A stretch of DNA of 64,000 nt from assembly GCA_029339505.1 (NCBI GenBank), contig JAQISU010001239.1:2909501-2973500 (forward strand), given 5' to 3'. Numbering within the stretch: position 1 is the stretch's first letter; each line of letters starts with the position of its first letter. The notes below the pieces were generated by a model. It searched no databases. It was not told the origin of the DNA and saw only the letters and a program-made list of their open reading frames with translations. The position numbers and the translations under genes were made by a program. Source of the stretch: Unio delphinus (lineage: Eukaryota > Mollusca > Bivalvia > Unionida > Unionidae). This document shows positions 14,301 to 29,300 of this stretch, in pieces.

Positions 14301-17300
14301 GTGAATGTCCAACACTGCCTTTTATCCCACTTCTGCCACCACCAAGCAGTATTAACAATGTCTTAAAGGAATATATAAAAACACAACAAGGAACTGGAAC
14401 AATGAAATTTTAGGAATTACTTACCCAAACACTGGTTAATATTGGAGATGGAAATAATGTCCTTGGACTGGGAATTAAACCCAGGAAATGATATTGCAAT
14501 ACAAGTAATGTATTACTTCTATTAAAAATCAATTTAGTAAAATTAGTAACAAGAAAATTTGTTTCATGACTTCCATGTTGCCATGATGGACAGAAGATCA
14601 GAGTAATGTAAGAAGTCTTCTAATAAAAAACTATATTATACAATCATCTGTACTAGAGGAGTAATTATAAGTTTTCAAGATGGCTGCCAATGGCTGACAC
14701 TGGATGTTCAAGGGTCAACTTAAGAAACTGCACAGTTTGATTACTTTCCTCCCAACAATTCAGGAGGAGTAACAATAAAAGAACTTATTCTAAAATAAGA
14801 TGACTGGCCACTGCATGAACTCTTTTGGTCTTGAATCAGCAGAAATGTTAATAACAGAAAATCTTTAAATCCGAATACCCCAATAACAGTGTGAGTTTTG
14901 CATATGTCACTGAAGAATTAGCAATTTTAAACTGATGAATACATTTTGCACCAGCAGGTTTTTAAAACACTAGCTCTTGAGTATATCTGGTTGAGACATT
15001 ATTATGAATGAGGTGCCATTTGATGAATGGTGAAACAAGGGTGAAGAATGGGTATTGTTAATCAAAATGCCAAGGGTTGAAATGTCCCAGAAACAGCATT
15101 TGTACTTGCTGAAATATCTATCAAAATTTGAAACTTTATAGAGATCAGGACATTAAAGAATTTGGAATATACAAATTTCCAAACCTGGAGGTGCATTTTA
15201 AAACTGGCAGTTAGATGAAACCATCTGTTGTTGTTGTTGTGGGGTTTAACGCCATTTTTCATCACACAATAGGCTATACATGGCAGCCAGTATTAATGGT
15301 GGAGGAAGAAGCCAGGGAAAACCTCGGAAAGAACCACCAACCCATGAGAAGTTAATGGCAAGCTTTCTCACATACCCACATTGACCGAATATGAGACTCA
15401 AACCTACGCAGACAGAGGTGAGATGGCAGTGATCTGTAATGGATAGCACTTTAAACCATTCGGGGCTCTTGAAACCATCTGTAATTCATGAGCAATAAAC
15501 AGATTTTCAATTTAGATGATGTGATACACATACTGAATGTCAGCTTGGCATTATTTTTTTTTAGGTCAAAGTAGACATCATAAGAAAGCCTATGTCATAA
15601 TTATCATCCATTCATTGACAAGATTTTTAAGACAGTCATCATGGCAGCCATATTGGATGTATGACTGAAACCATTTTGATTTGGGAGCCAACTAGGTATT
15701 ATAAAAAGTCTTCTTGTGAAAATATATGACTAGATTTTTAACATGGCTGCCTTAGTGGCCATAGAAAGATCAATGCATGTCAGGGTGCCATCATTTTTAT
15801 TTAGGATGAGTTGGACATCATAAGAAATCTTTTAGTGAAAAACCCATGCTGATACAACCATCCAGTCAGGATGGCAGGAATAATGGACATCAGATCAGTT
15901 TTATTTAACACCAACTAGACATAACAAGAAGTCTTTCAGTGAAAACACCACCTTGATATGAAGATACATCCAGAAAAAGTAACACTAACAAGATTTTCAA
16001 AATAATTGCTCTGACAGCTATATTGGACATCATATCAGCACCATTTTCGTTTACGACCACTGAGACATAATGAGAAGTCTTTCAGTGAAATCCCAATGTT
16101 GATATGACCATCCTTTCCGTAGAAGTAGTGATAACATGATTTTCAAGATGGCCCTTGTGGAGGCCATTTTGGATTTCCAAACTGCACTATTTTCAGCTAT
16201 GGTCAAGTAGACTATAGGATGCAAGTGTGTTAAAAGTTTCAAAGCAATCCTTCAATTAATTTAGAAGAAATAGTGATAATAAACATATACTAACAGAAAG
16301 AAGGACAAAACACAATGGTTGGACAACAGACAACAGACAATCCCATATATTCTGGTGTAATTTATGAGAACTGGACACCAGTAGCGGTATTATAATTAAA
16401 TCAGCTTAACATCCGCTAACCATGCATCCTTGTTAGCCAAGGTTCTGATATGTTAACCGTATCTACACCTTGATGGATTAAGCAGCCATTTTAGTGCTCT
16501 GCATCCAATAAAATTCAGCCCCAAAGCACATAAATATCTGCTTGATCTGCCAAGGTGCAGATATGGTTAACAAGATTGGAACGTTAGTTCACAAAGATGC
16601 AACCATGTATTTTCCTGCTTAATATATAAAAACGACCATCCACTGAGAGATGAATATAATTTAGAAGTGACCTACTAGCCACCTCCCCACACCATACTGA
16701 AACAAAGATCTTAGGGATTGTTTTTACATATGTGAAACTAATTCATAAAAAAAATATAAAAAAATAATACACTTCAATGTGAAACTAATTCATAAAAATT
16801 TTTTAAAAAATAATACACTTCAATGTGAATAGCATGGGATCCTATGGATATCAAAGTGGTTTTCCATTGGTACTCACCTGTTGTTGGATACCGCCTTGAA
16901 ATTAATGTGTTATCTGAAACTAGAGAGATGTATGTTTTTAAAATCAATACTTAAAGTTTGCTGTTTAATTAAATTCAGTACTGTAAAAGTTTTGTAAAAG
17001 AATATTATTTAACATATAGATAATTTTATAAAATTCATTAGCAACAAAGTCTTAATTATCACCATAATTTAGCTGCCTCACAGGAATTGCGTATTTTGTA
17101 TTAAATAGTTTTCATATTATAGTTCTGGAAGTAAATTAGTAAATAATGACCATCAAATAATCTTAAATATTATAAATACTATTATATACTGACTGGAATA
17201 CTCTTGCATACTATGAAATATTCCTATATACTGACTATGAAATACTCTTACATAATGACTAGGGAATAATTTTGAAAACTGATTATGAAATACTCTTACA

Positions 17301-20300
17301 TGCTGATTATGGAATATTTTTAAGACAATAGAATAATCTTGCATAACTATGGAATAATCTCACATGACAATTATTGCATAATCTTACCATGGAATACTCT
17401 TACATACAGACTATAGAATAATCTTACAATGGACTATTCTTACATACTCATTATGGAATACTCTTTCATACTCATTATATAATATTCTTACATACTGATT
17501 ATAGAATACTATTACATACTGAGTATGGAATAGCCTTACATACCTACTCTTACATACTGAGTATGGAATAGCCTTACATACCTACTTTTACATACTGATT
17601 ATGGAATAGCCTTCCATAATCATTATGTAATACTTATACATACTCGTTACATAATACTCTCACATACTGATTATGGAATAGCCTTCCATAATCATTATGT
17701 AATACTTATACATACTCATTACATAATACTCTTACATATTGATTATGGAATACTCTTCCATAATTATTATGTAATACTTGTACATACTCATTACATAATA
17801 CTCTTACATACTGATTATGGAATAGCCTTACATACCTACTCTTACATACTGATTATGGAATAGCCTTACATACCTACTTTTACATACTGATTATGGAATA
17901 GCCTTCCATAATCATTATGTAATACTTATAGATACTCATTATATAATACTCTTACATACTGATTATGGAATACTCTTACTGACCATCAATCTTAATCATT
18001 TTGTATCAAGAATAAAAGAGAAAAAAACTACATATAATAAATACTATGATGTCACCATAGCTCTGATCTACAGATGAAACATGCAAGTGAAGGAACAGCA
18101 TAAAATATAAAGTAAAATATACACACAGTGCACAAAATGCTCAAAATGCCAGAGTATGGCAATGTTAATTTCTGGATATCCTCTATTTCACCAAATGCTC
18201 AAAATGCCAGAGTATGACTATGTTAATTATTAGGTAACCTCTCTTTCATGCAATGCAAAAAATGCATGGAGGTAAGACATATTGCAACTTTTGAAGTCTA
18301 TGACTTAATTTATTACTAGGTAACCTCTCTTTCATGCAATGCACAAAATGCCAGTGTATGACGTAATTTATTACTAGGTAACGTCTCTTTCACAAAAGAC
18401 ATAAAATATCACAATGTATGACACTGTTAATTAATGGATATCCTGCATGAATCTTTATAAACACATTTTTATTTCAAAGCAATAAATGTTGAGCCTGTAC
18501 TCAGTCAGCAAATATTGAAAACAGTGATGATGTCCTTTAAGGACTAGGGCTCCATACGTCAATGATATTGTGCTGGAACAAGCGGTCAACAAGGTCATGT
18601 TTTACCATCTGATTTTTCCTACCAAATAAGTGATCAACAGGCAGAAAAGCATAAATCAAGTTATAAATTAAGCCCCATGCAATTACAAATTTATTTTACT
18701 GGAATTTATTAAAGGACTTGACATATACATGTGTAACACAATTGTCACCCACCTCTGAACCTGTTTAAATTTAGAAATACATTTCACTACTACTACTGAA
18801 CCTCTCTGATTTGACAAATACATTACACCCACCACTGAACCTGTCTGATTTAAAAATAACACCCACCACAGATATGCAAACAATGCAAACAGAACAATCT
18901 GCTGCTGTAAAATGAATTTAAAACACCTACTGGTATTTTAAGCACACTGAACTAAATAATCTCCAAGTCTTTGTAGGTTGTAGGTTAATTTTGTGGAATA
19001 AGTGATTACCAAGTAATTTGATTTATTTCAAGAAATAACAATGCCATCTACATATGGTCCTTAAAAGTTGAGTCCATTACTGCAAACTATGCAGACCCAG
19101 CTATGTCATAATATGGTGACAGAAGTGGGTCTATGTAGCTTGCTAAGATTAATCAGTACAACAGACATTTAATTTCTGGTAGGAGTGATCTTTCAAGACA
19201 GATTCAACTGTACCTATACACATCTAATATCATGGAAGCCATGTTGCTTTCTGATATTTAAACTTAATGATAATAATGTTTGTCATTTTTTTGTGATTTC
19301 ACACCGATACTTTTTAACCAATGTTTATTCTAGGATGTACATGCAGGATTCACATTTAATTCATATAAACTAATCACAATAAAAACTTAACAGATTGCAT
19401 GAAAATGTTGTGACAGCTCTACCTTTATTTCATTGTTAAATTCCTCACTTATTTAGAAATACACCCCCACCCACCCTTCTTTTCATATGGAGGGGAAACA
19501 TTTTTTTCCGTCATTTTCAGTTCTAGAACAGACTGGAAAATTATCAGATTTCTGTACAAAATATTGCAAGTCACTGACTAAATGCAATTCTTTATAGTAT
19601 GTCCAATCCCTTTTGTGTTCTATTATGCTTGAAAATATTACTTCCACTAACAATGTGTCTCTGTTGTGTTTAGTACCCATGATTTAACATTAACAAGTTA
19701 CCTTGAATTACCTGACCTTACTCCCCCTACTCATACACTAGATAACAAGTGAAAACACACTTGGATAGCTTACATGACAGCACTTTATAATTACCAGAAA
19801 GCAGTTTTCTTTTCTGCCTAATTATCCCCCAGGGAACTTCATGAGTGATTGATGATTCTTAATAAACTTTCCTAAAGGCAGAGTATGTATGTATGTTAGT
19901 GGCACATCAAGTAACCCCAACTATAAACAGTGCCAGGTAACAATCAGGTAGTAAATATGACAAAGGTAACCCCTCAACCCCAACCCCTGTAAACAAACTC
20001 CTACAATCAAAACTAAGTGTGCATCAGGACACAAAAGCTCCCCAAATGGGACACAATAAAATTTAGCTATTCTCAGATGTGTCTAGCAATTAAAAGGAAA
20101 GCAAGGAATGGCTTTGTGTAAAAAGAATCTCTACACATTTTATCCTCAACTTTCTTGAACAAATCATGCCTCTTCATATGTAGAATATGGTCCTTAAGTA
20201 CCTTACTTACTTCACTCACAACTATGATGATGGAATTGAGTTTTTTAAATTTTAGAATCAACCTTAAACAAAAAGCTGTGAATTGGTGAAATCTGTCTTA

Positions 20301-23300
20301 GACTACTCCTCCCATTCTGACAACAAAATGTGGTGTCTCGAGACACTAGGTGGTCTCTCATTACAAATTAAATTAAAAAACATTAAACAGTTAATCAGGA
20401 CATAAAAAAATTGGGTCTTTCATGACTGCTTAAGCAACCATCCAAAATGGTAATTTGGGTCTTGTTTTATGGAACGTGATTAATTTTATTATCATTTTGC
20501 TACAAGTTCCAAGAATTTATACTTGTTTTATACAGCAATATTTGCTGTTGCAGTTTGAAGAAAATGGCTAATCAAATTTTGGAAGGATGATATTTAACTT
20601 TTGCACATTCTAGCTCACACGTGTCCACATGGGAAAGTCCTGAAAAGAAAGATCACAAGCCTTTCCATGTCTCCCCATCCTACCTCCCAACTCCTCATTG
20701 GTCCCTGCACCCCCCACCCCACCCCCGGACAATATTTGTTTTTGTTTTCACAATTTGATATTCTTTCATGCAGTCCCACTTCTGGGTGTGGTTTACAGTA
20801 TCTCAAAAATTCCCATGAGCAAACATCACCATTTTATTACCCACATTAATTCTGTCATCATGAATGGCCTAAATTATGTGAAAAGATGCCAGTGATCCCT
20901 GTGCTGATAAGGTCAGAAAATTAGTCAACACCTCATAACAATGCGCATACTCTGCACTCCATGGAGACTGCACATAATCACCCTGTCTGACACTTACAAG
21001 CACATTATTAATAACAATTTAATTGATGCCAAAGTTCATCCCAACAAAACCCACTCAGTCAATGCATCATCCATTGATTAGTACATTGCATGGGGGGTTG
21101 GGGATTGGTGGGACAAGGGATAGAGCAATAGAAAAACTGCATACAATAAATTTAAGACCCAACTTTCCAACAGACAATACCATAAAGTATACAATATGAA
21201 TGTATATGGATTCATAAAGTATACACTCAAGTACATTATTTCATTATATTAGTTATCGCGTATTAGCACCAAATCTTGTGCAGTTTTTAAGGTTAGTCTG
21301 CATTGGGCTATTGAATATATTTTGAATTAAGGTTGGTCTGCATTGGGGTATTAAATATATCTAGAGTTTAAAATTTTGTCTGCATAATAATGGGCTAATT
21401 AAACATATCTTTATGGAGTTATTATTAAAGGTTGGTCTACATTGGACTATTAAATATGTAATGAGCTAAGGTTAATCTGCATTAGGATATTAAATACATC
21501 TTCATTTAATGGGATGGTCTGCATTGGGCAATTTAAAATATATCTTGAATTAAGGGTGATCTGCATTGGGGTATAACATATACAAGTGCATCATGTTAAG
21601 GCTGGTCTGCACAATGGGCTTCTATACATAACTTGAGTTAAGTTTGATCTGCAATAACATCTAGTTCATGTTAAGGCTGGCCTACATGGGAGGGCATATT
21701 ACATATATCTTGAGGGGCATTAACAATTCACACAACAATGTGTTAACATCCCTGAAAATGGTTATGAAATACCTGAATGTTCTTGTATCATGGTAAACAG
21801 GAAAATGCCCAACATTCCCAAACTACACCATCACAAGTCACAGTCGTGTTTGTTAGCTAATAATGAAGAAGTAAACATGGAGGGGTAGATGGAGACTGTT
21901 CCAGCAGCTATACTAGATATCAAATTGGCATCATTTTTATTTTGGCTCAACCAGATATCATATGAAGTCTTCTGGTGAAAACCCAATTTTGAAATGACTT
22001 TCCATTCATGAGAAATAGCTATTTCAAGATGGCTACCATGGCAACAATACTAGAAATCAGATCAGCACCATGTTCATTTCTAAGGACAAACTGAATGTCA
22101 TAGGAAATCATTCAGTGAAAAATCCATATTTTAAAAACCATCCAATTTAGGAAAAGTATCAATAACAAGATGTCAAGATGGCTGCTTTGGTGGCCTTTAT
22201 GGGATATCAGATTGGCTCTAAATGACCACCCATTTTGGAGGAGTTGTGAAGACAAGATTTTCAAGATGAATACTGTGACAGGAATACTGGATGTCCAAGC
22301 AGCACCATTTTCATTTGGGAAACTAACCATGGGATAAATGTGTTTGTAAAGTTTAATGACAATACTCCATATAGTTTAGGAGAAGCAGTGATAATTAACT
22401 TGTAATAATGGATTGATCACGGAACAACAGACCATCCCAGTAAACTCTGCTGGTCTATTGCCAGTACAACAAATGCACATAATGACATAAGTACAGGTTA
22501 ACCCAAATCACAAGTGCATTGTCTGAAGGCTCTGTCTAATGAATCATGTATGTGGGTGAAAAAGGTTAAAATCCGTTCAGTTGCTTTGAAAAGTGTGCAA
22601 TTACAATGCAGTTTCTGAATAAGCTTTTTAACAATGCATCAAACCATGTTCCAAGTTTATGGCTTAAAACAATCATCAAGAAGGAAATGAAAAGACTGAT
22701 ATTATTGATTGTCAATACCTGCGAATCTGCAATGGAAACACACTACAGAGTAATCAGAACTTGCAAAAAAAATGGCAATTCAGGAGAATTTGAGACAAGA
22801 TTTTCATGTTCATTTTGGCAACCATATCTGCTGCTAGAAAGACACCGCTTTCATCCAGGACCAACCAGACATTGCAATTTAATCAGGTGAAATCCCATGT
22901 GGATATGACTTTCCCTTTATGAGCAGCACTAATACAATTTTCAGACTGCCAGGTTGTCACATTTAATATTAGATTGGGGCCATTTTCAATATAAGATAAA
23001 GGTGACAAATCCAAAACTTATCTGACTTTCCATCTAAATGGAATAGCAATAAGATATTCAAGATGGCCACTGTTGGATATTTGACTGGCACAATTTTTAT
23101 TTATTAGACTGGCACAATTTTTATTTAAGACTAAACAGTAACTGTAATAAGTTTTTCAGTGAAAACCATATGCGGAGAAGAAATTCTGTTCCAGAAGAGT
23201 CACAATTACAAGATTTTCAAAATAGCCGCAGTGGTGGCCATAATAGTTGTAAGATCAGCAACACTTTCATTTAGGGCAAACTCAACATCATATGAAGCTT

Positions 23301-26300
23301 CTTAATGAAAATCCCATGTTGTTAAGTGTATTCATTCATCGCAAATCTTTTGGTGAAAACCCCATGTTGTTATGCGTATTCATTCATCACAAATCTTTTG
23401 GTGAAAACCTCGTCTTGTTATGTGTATTCATTCATCACAAATCTTTTGGTGAAAACCCTATGTTGTTATGCGTATTCATTCATCATAAATCTTTTGGTGA
23501 AAACCCCATGTTGTTATGCGTATTCATTCATCACAAATCTTTTGGTGAAAACCTCGTCTTGTTATGTGTATTCATTCATCACAAATCTTTTGGTGAAAAC
23601 CCTATGTTGTTATGCGTATTCATTCATCATAAATCTTTTGGTGAAAACCCCATGTTGTTATGCATATTCATTCATCACAAATCTTTCGGTGAAAACCCCA
23701 TGTTGTTATGCGTATTCATTCATCACAAATCTTTTGGTGAAAACCTCGTCTTGTTATGTGTATTCATTCATCACAAATCTTTTGGTGAAAACCCCATGTT
23801 GTTATGCGTATTCATTCATCACAAATCTTTTGGTGAAAACCCTATTTCAATACTATCTTTTATTCAGGATGAGTGACAGTAACATGATTTGCCCATACTG
23901 CTGCCATGGTGACCACAAGTAGCTCATTTTCTTTCTAGACTGAATTAGACTTTGTACTGAATACTATGCACATTATCACAAACAAAACAATGTTGCAATA
24001 CTGCAGGGGGCCCCCGAGTGGCAGAGTGGTCTAAAGCGCTGTCCGTTACGGATCACTGCCATCTCACATTTGTCTGTGTGGGTTCGAGTCTAAGGTTTAG
24101 CTAATGCAGTTATGTGAGAAAGCTTGCCAGTAGCTTCTTGTGGATCGGTTGTTTTCTTTCCTGGGGTTTTCAGGGCTCTTCCTCCACCATTAATACTGGC
24201 CGCCATGTATAGCCTATATTGTGCTGAAAAATGGTGCTAAACCATAAAAAACAAACAAACAAGCAATGCTGAAGTGAAGAGTTGGTAAATCTGATTTATG
24301 ATATAATGGCAAAGACCATATTTTACTGGTATAAAAAAATGTCACAATATGACAATACACAGGGTAAAGATCCTATTCATCACCAAAGCAGTTGGTCTAA
24401 AGTCCTCGCCTTTACCAAACAATGCGATCTCACCACTGTCCACAAAGGTTTAAATCTTAGATTCAACCAATGTGGATATGTAAGAAAGCTTGCCCAAAGC
24501 TTCCTATAGGTTGGTGGTTCTTACTGGGGTTTTCATAGTTTTTCCTCCACCAGTTATACTGGCAGCCATGTACAGCCTATCATGAAAAATGGCATTAAAC
24601 CAAAATAAAAACAAAACAAAAAAAACCCATATTGTATAACAGCAAAGATTAAACAATGTTGCAATAAGGCAGTGCAAGGCAATACATTAATATACGATAT
24701 GACAGTTTTAACAACTGACATAATGAGATGTAAACGATGTTTATATATCAAGAAAGTGCATTACCTGATTCACAAATGTAGTGGACCTCAACATACTTAT
24801 ACGTGTCAGGACATGGGTCACCAAACACATCATTGGATGCATTGAACGTGCAGCGATTATGACCATCACATCTACAAGGAAAAAATAATAAAAAGAAAGG
24901 CTGCATGCAAATGGAAACATGACTGGCACTATCGAAGACCTCAAAATGGTAAAGTAGAAAAACACATCACCACATAGCAGCTTCTTTAACAGCTGAAAAA
25001 CAATCTGGCAAACTTGTGTCAAAATAAGAGTACATGTATAAAAGAATTTTTAAGACATATGTTTCACTTTGTTCAACAAGAGTTTTCAATTAGTGGACTT
25101 CCGAACTTGCATGAACAACCAATACAGTTGATATGTGATAATGGATGGGTACATTTCAAAATACAGTCGATACGTGATAATGGATGGGTACATTTCAAAA
25201 GACAGTACAATGATAGCTGTCACAATACTGACCATCCAACGTTTACACTCATGTTGACTAATGAGACTGCAATGTTTAGAAATGCAAATGACCTTGTTTT
25301 CATAAGATTTACAAAATTGGTAATATCGTGAACAAGCATCCATGTGATACATGTACATCTGGTGTGTGCCACATGTAAGTAGCAGTATAAAACAATATCA
25401 CAATGATTATGGAAAGAAGAATGTTTTATCCAAATTGTCTGAATGACATCTTACAATTATATTTTTTTATAATACAAGGTCACAAAGACATATAGCAAAT
25501 GAAACGATCTCAAGCATGGGCAAGGAATGGCATGAATACTGTCAACAACAGGGATATAACTTATATATGCTCTCTAACCAGTCAAATTCAACTGCGAACA
25601 ACTCAGACCCTTATCTACCATCACATAATGCACTGACAGGTCAAGGTTGTTCAACTGATTACTCCTAACAAATTCCATAGACCCAGATCTGCCTTACACC
25701 AGTGAGTATATATATATATGTAAGCCAAATATGCAGAGGTAACTATCAAGTTTCAAATCACTTTGATTAGAAAAGACCATTTCAGTTAGTGTAAGCCATA
25801 TGAACACATTTAGAAATGTTGGTAAATGTTGCAGCCATTGTGGAATAACAGAATGTTCTCCAAGTACATGATTTATTCTTAAGTTATTGATTACATATAT
25901 AACCTACACTAAAACTATTTCTCCAAATTTTGAGTGCAATGTTGATGTTTTACTGTGCAATAACATTTCCAAACATGGTAAATATAGGTAATTCCTTAAG
26001 ATGATACTATTTTCTAATAAATTAAATACTATTAAAAGAAGAAACTACAGTGGAAAGATATAAATCTCTTCTCCTCCGCCCCTTTCCCCCCATCGAGGTT
26101 ATTTACCTTTCGATGTGAAAAATTGCATTAATTGTTTTAATATAATCATCCTCTGTCAACTGATGCAGAAAAAGTTCCAGTTGAAAAGCAAACAAACCAG
26201 TGATGGACAGTGAGATGCACAATATTTTCTGACTGACTTCACTGGTCATAATATATCCACAAACAAGAGTTCATCTGAGGAACAACAAATCAAAATAAAA

Positions 26301-29300
26301 TTCAAAACAAGACCATTCTTCCTTGTAATTGCAGAGTACTGAAACCATCTCCAGTTTAATATTCTTCAGCATTACAAAATTTTTCAAAAATTTGCTGCAA
26401 CAGACATAATTTAAGAAAACAAGATTTCATTAAGTCTTCAGGTGGAAACCCCATTTCGATATAACTTTATATTTTGGGGAAGTAACAATGTTTTCAAAAA
26501 AGCTATGATAATGACTAGATTGGCGCCATTTCTATTTAACATTTTCATTTAAGACCAACTGGAGACTATTAGAAGTCTTTTCTGAAAATGCACTATTGAT
26601 GTGATTAACCATCAAACAGAAGTGATAAAAAGATTTTCAAGATGGCAATTATTTTGGCCACATTACAGTCAGATTTCTTGCATTTTTTTCATCTCATTCA
26701 GAAAAATACCCAAGCTTTGACAACATATAACTGCTCACTCATGAGTTATGTTAGCACTTCCAAGATGTCCACTGAGGCAGCCATACTATGTTCTTCCTGA
26801 GCTGCACCATTTTCATTTAGGACAAACTAGACATCATAAGAAGCAATGTGGTAAAAAAAAAAAAAAAATGATCAAAAGACACTCATTCAGAATGAATAAG
26901 ATTTTCAAGGTGGCAATTAAGATGGCTATACTGAATGTGCAAGTGGCACCCTTTTCATTTGGGACCAACTTGACATTGTAGTTTTTTTTCTGGTGAGGAC
27001 CCAATGGAGCCTTAACAAGATTTATAAGATGGCAACTGTCAGATGGCCATAAAGGAATTGAGACCAGCACCATTTTCATTTAGGACCAACAATGCATCAA
27101 AGTATTTAGGGGAAAATCCCATCCTGATATGACCAGGCATTTAGTTGAAGCAGAGAACTCAAGATGTTCAAATGACCAATATTGGATACCACCACCAACT
27201 AAGAAATCTTCTAGTGAAATCCCTATGTCAATAATCTTCTAGTGTAATCCCTATGTCAATAATCTTCTAGTGAAATCCCAATGTTAATAATCTTCTAGTG
27301 AAAACCGTATAACAATATGAATGTAAATTGAGAAGAAGCTAAAACAAGATTTTAGAACCATAAGATGTCTTTCAGTGAAAATTGATAATTTATAAGACCT
27401 GCCATTTAGGAAGTGCAATGAGAACAAGATTATCATAATAGCCACTGTGCCAACCAGACTGTATGCCTGAGTGGTACCATTTTCATTTAGGACCAACTTG
27501 ATTATGGGATGAATGCATGTATAGTAAGTATTTCATGCCAATCCTCCAAGTAGCTTTGGAGGATCAACAATAAATAATTGTGCTAATGGATGGCAGACAA
27601 CAAACCGTCACATAAGTTTGTCTGGTCCATGATCCAACGATTTAAAATTAAATAAGAATAAATAAAGACTTTACCATGGTGTTCATGTTGAAAGCCCTAT
27701 CAAGGACCATGCTGAGTTCTGAATTATTGCCATGGAAATATGCTACTGGATACAATAACAACTAATTTTCTCAATCTGCTAATTGCTGTATCTTACTAAA
27801 AATATATGCACTAAGTGCTGTTCAATTAAATCAAATAAGGTTGTTCTACACTTACCACACATTTTCATAAATAACCAGGTTAGTTTTCACAAGATATAAA
27901 TGCCTCTGGAGCGATATGTATAGTCATTCTAACAATACTGTTAAAAATTCTGACAACTTTATAATAGTTTAATTTTATACAACATCAGAGCTAAATCTAA
28001 AACAACATTGGTGCTAAAGCCAATGAAATGTCTGTGCTAAACTTGATCAAACAATGGGTTTAACAAAGTCAAATTCTGTACTAGCAGCTTCCCACAATAA
28101 CTCCTTATTATTGAAAAACTGCAAACAATGCAGAATATGCAACATGTCCATGCACATCTGTCTCTGTAACCAGAATATTGCCAATTACATGTATAAAGGC
28201 AGCAATTGGGCAGAGACCTATCATTGCTGCAAATACAGTGATCATACCAATAACCAATGTACCAGTGGATACAGTTAATTGTAACTGGTACATGGAGCAA
28301 CAATATCACCCTAATCTCAAACCACAAAATACTACGATTACAGTGAAGTTTTAATAGCAAACTGACAGTCAATGATGGTTTGTGTTTAACTACCACATTC
28401 AACATAATATCCAGTCATATATAATAACTGAACATCCCTTAGTTGGTCAAAACTTTACAATAAATGATACCCTTACTAAAGCATATTTCTCAATCCCATC
28501 ATGTCTAACGGAAAGGGAACAAACAGATGCTAAACCTCACCAGGAACATAATTCTTATCAATTACCACTGCACCTTATATCTTGTCATCACTTTGCATAA
28601 TCTGTCAAAATCAGTCTCAAAACAATTTAAACCTTACATATGCTTTATTCATAATGGCTTTAATCAGTCTCAGAAACAAACCTTACATGTTTCATTTAGT
28701 ACAACCATACTGGACAAACCATTAAAGTGAAGAGTTACTAACACAAAGGGAGCTAAATCTTTTATATGTATATAGTGTGTACATGTGAAACGTACATTGT
28801 TGATATCTCTGGTGTGCACTTATTATGATGAACTTAAACTTCATGATATTTATCCAAAAAAACAATTTATTAGGTGTACAGTGCAAACATTATGTCAAAT
28901 ATTAGATAATATGTGGGCGGCATACATGTACAGAACATAAACAACGGGTAAGTCTGTGCTAAATGTAGTAACACACACACACAATGGACTGGAGATTTTT
29001 AAGTACAGATATTAGAAGTAATACAGGTTTTCATCAAATAAGGTCTGATAAATGAAAACATACTCCTTCTATGGGGGCTACTACTGCAAACACCTCAGAA
29101 CAGCAAACAAATGAAATAATCAGCCCTAGTGGACTTGAGATCCTTCACCTGCTGACATACATCTGCCTAATAGCCAAAAGCAAGGGCAGGGCAGTATGAT
29201 GCCTTCTGTTGAACTGCATATGCTATGAAGGCAACTGGTTCAAGGTTTCTCTACTAATTTCTCTGTCTTCATCATACCTCATTGCACATCAGCAGCTTTT

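Larger units (their letters stand above)
11873..24764. other. ADGRL intron after exon 3, noncoding content
   Basis: It holds tandem repeats (11.9, 17.2-18.0, 18.1 and 21.3 kb), a CAGGTG/CACCTG-rich tract (13.2-13.5 kb), F3 blocks, three SINEs and an F2 fragment. 12180-12740, 13500-14560, 16380-17150, 18460-19085, 19180-21280 and 22460-22790 show no recognised element. Confidence 0.6.

Noticed and set aside
19483..19680. 65-residue minus-strand frame with mixed composition
   Set aside because: No domain and no splice context; consistent with chance.
20325..20350. Perfect 12-bp palindrome TGTCTCGAGACA
   Set aside because: Isolated, with no companion motif or element ends; not enough to call a site.
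23292..23922. Two overlapping open frames of 194 and 198 residues on the plus strand
   Set aside because: They are the translation of a 48-bp tandem array; identical 16-residue repeats in two frames show repeat structure, not a protein.
24007..24090. Possible tRNA gene with A and B boxes
   Set aside because: The tRNA-like part is fused to a long body and GTTAAACC tail and is repeated throughout the window; it is a SINE head.
12890..24764. An olfactomedin-like exon, as in vertebrate latrophilins, between lectin and HRM
   Set aside because: Looked for on the minus strand; no olfactomedin motif seen, in line with invertebrate family members.
28037..28405. 122-residue Cys-rich, hydrophobic frame on the minus strand with a possible membrane stretch
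   Set aside because: No recognisable domain, no suitable acceptor and donor in the receptor frame; likely chance.
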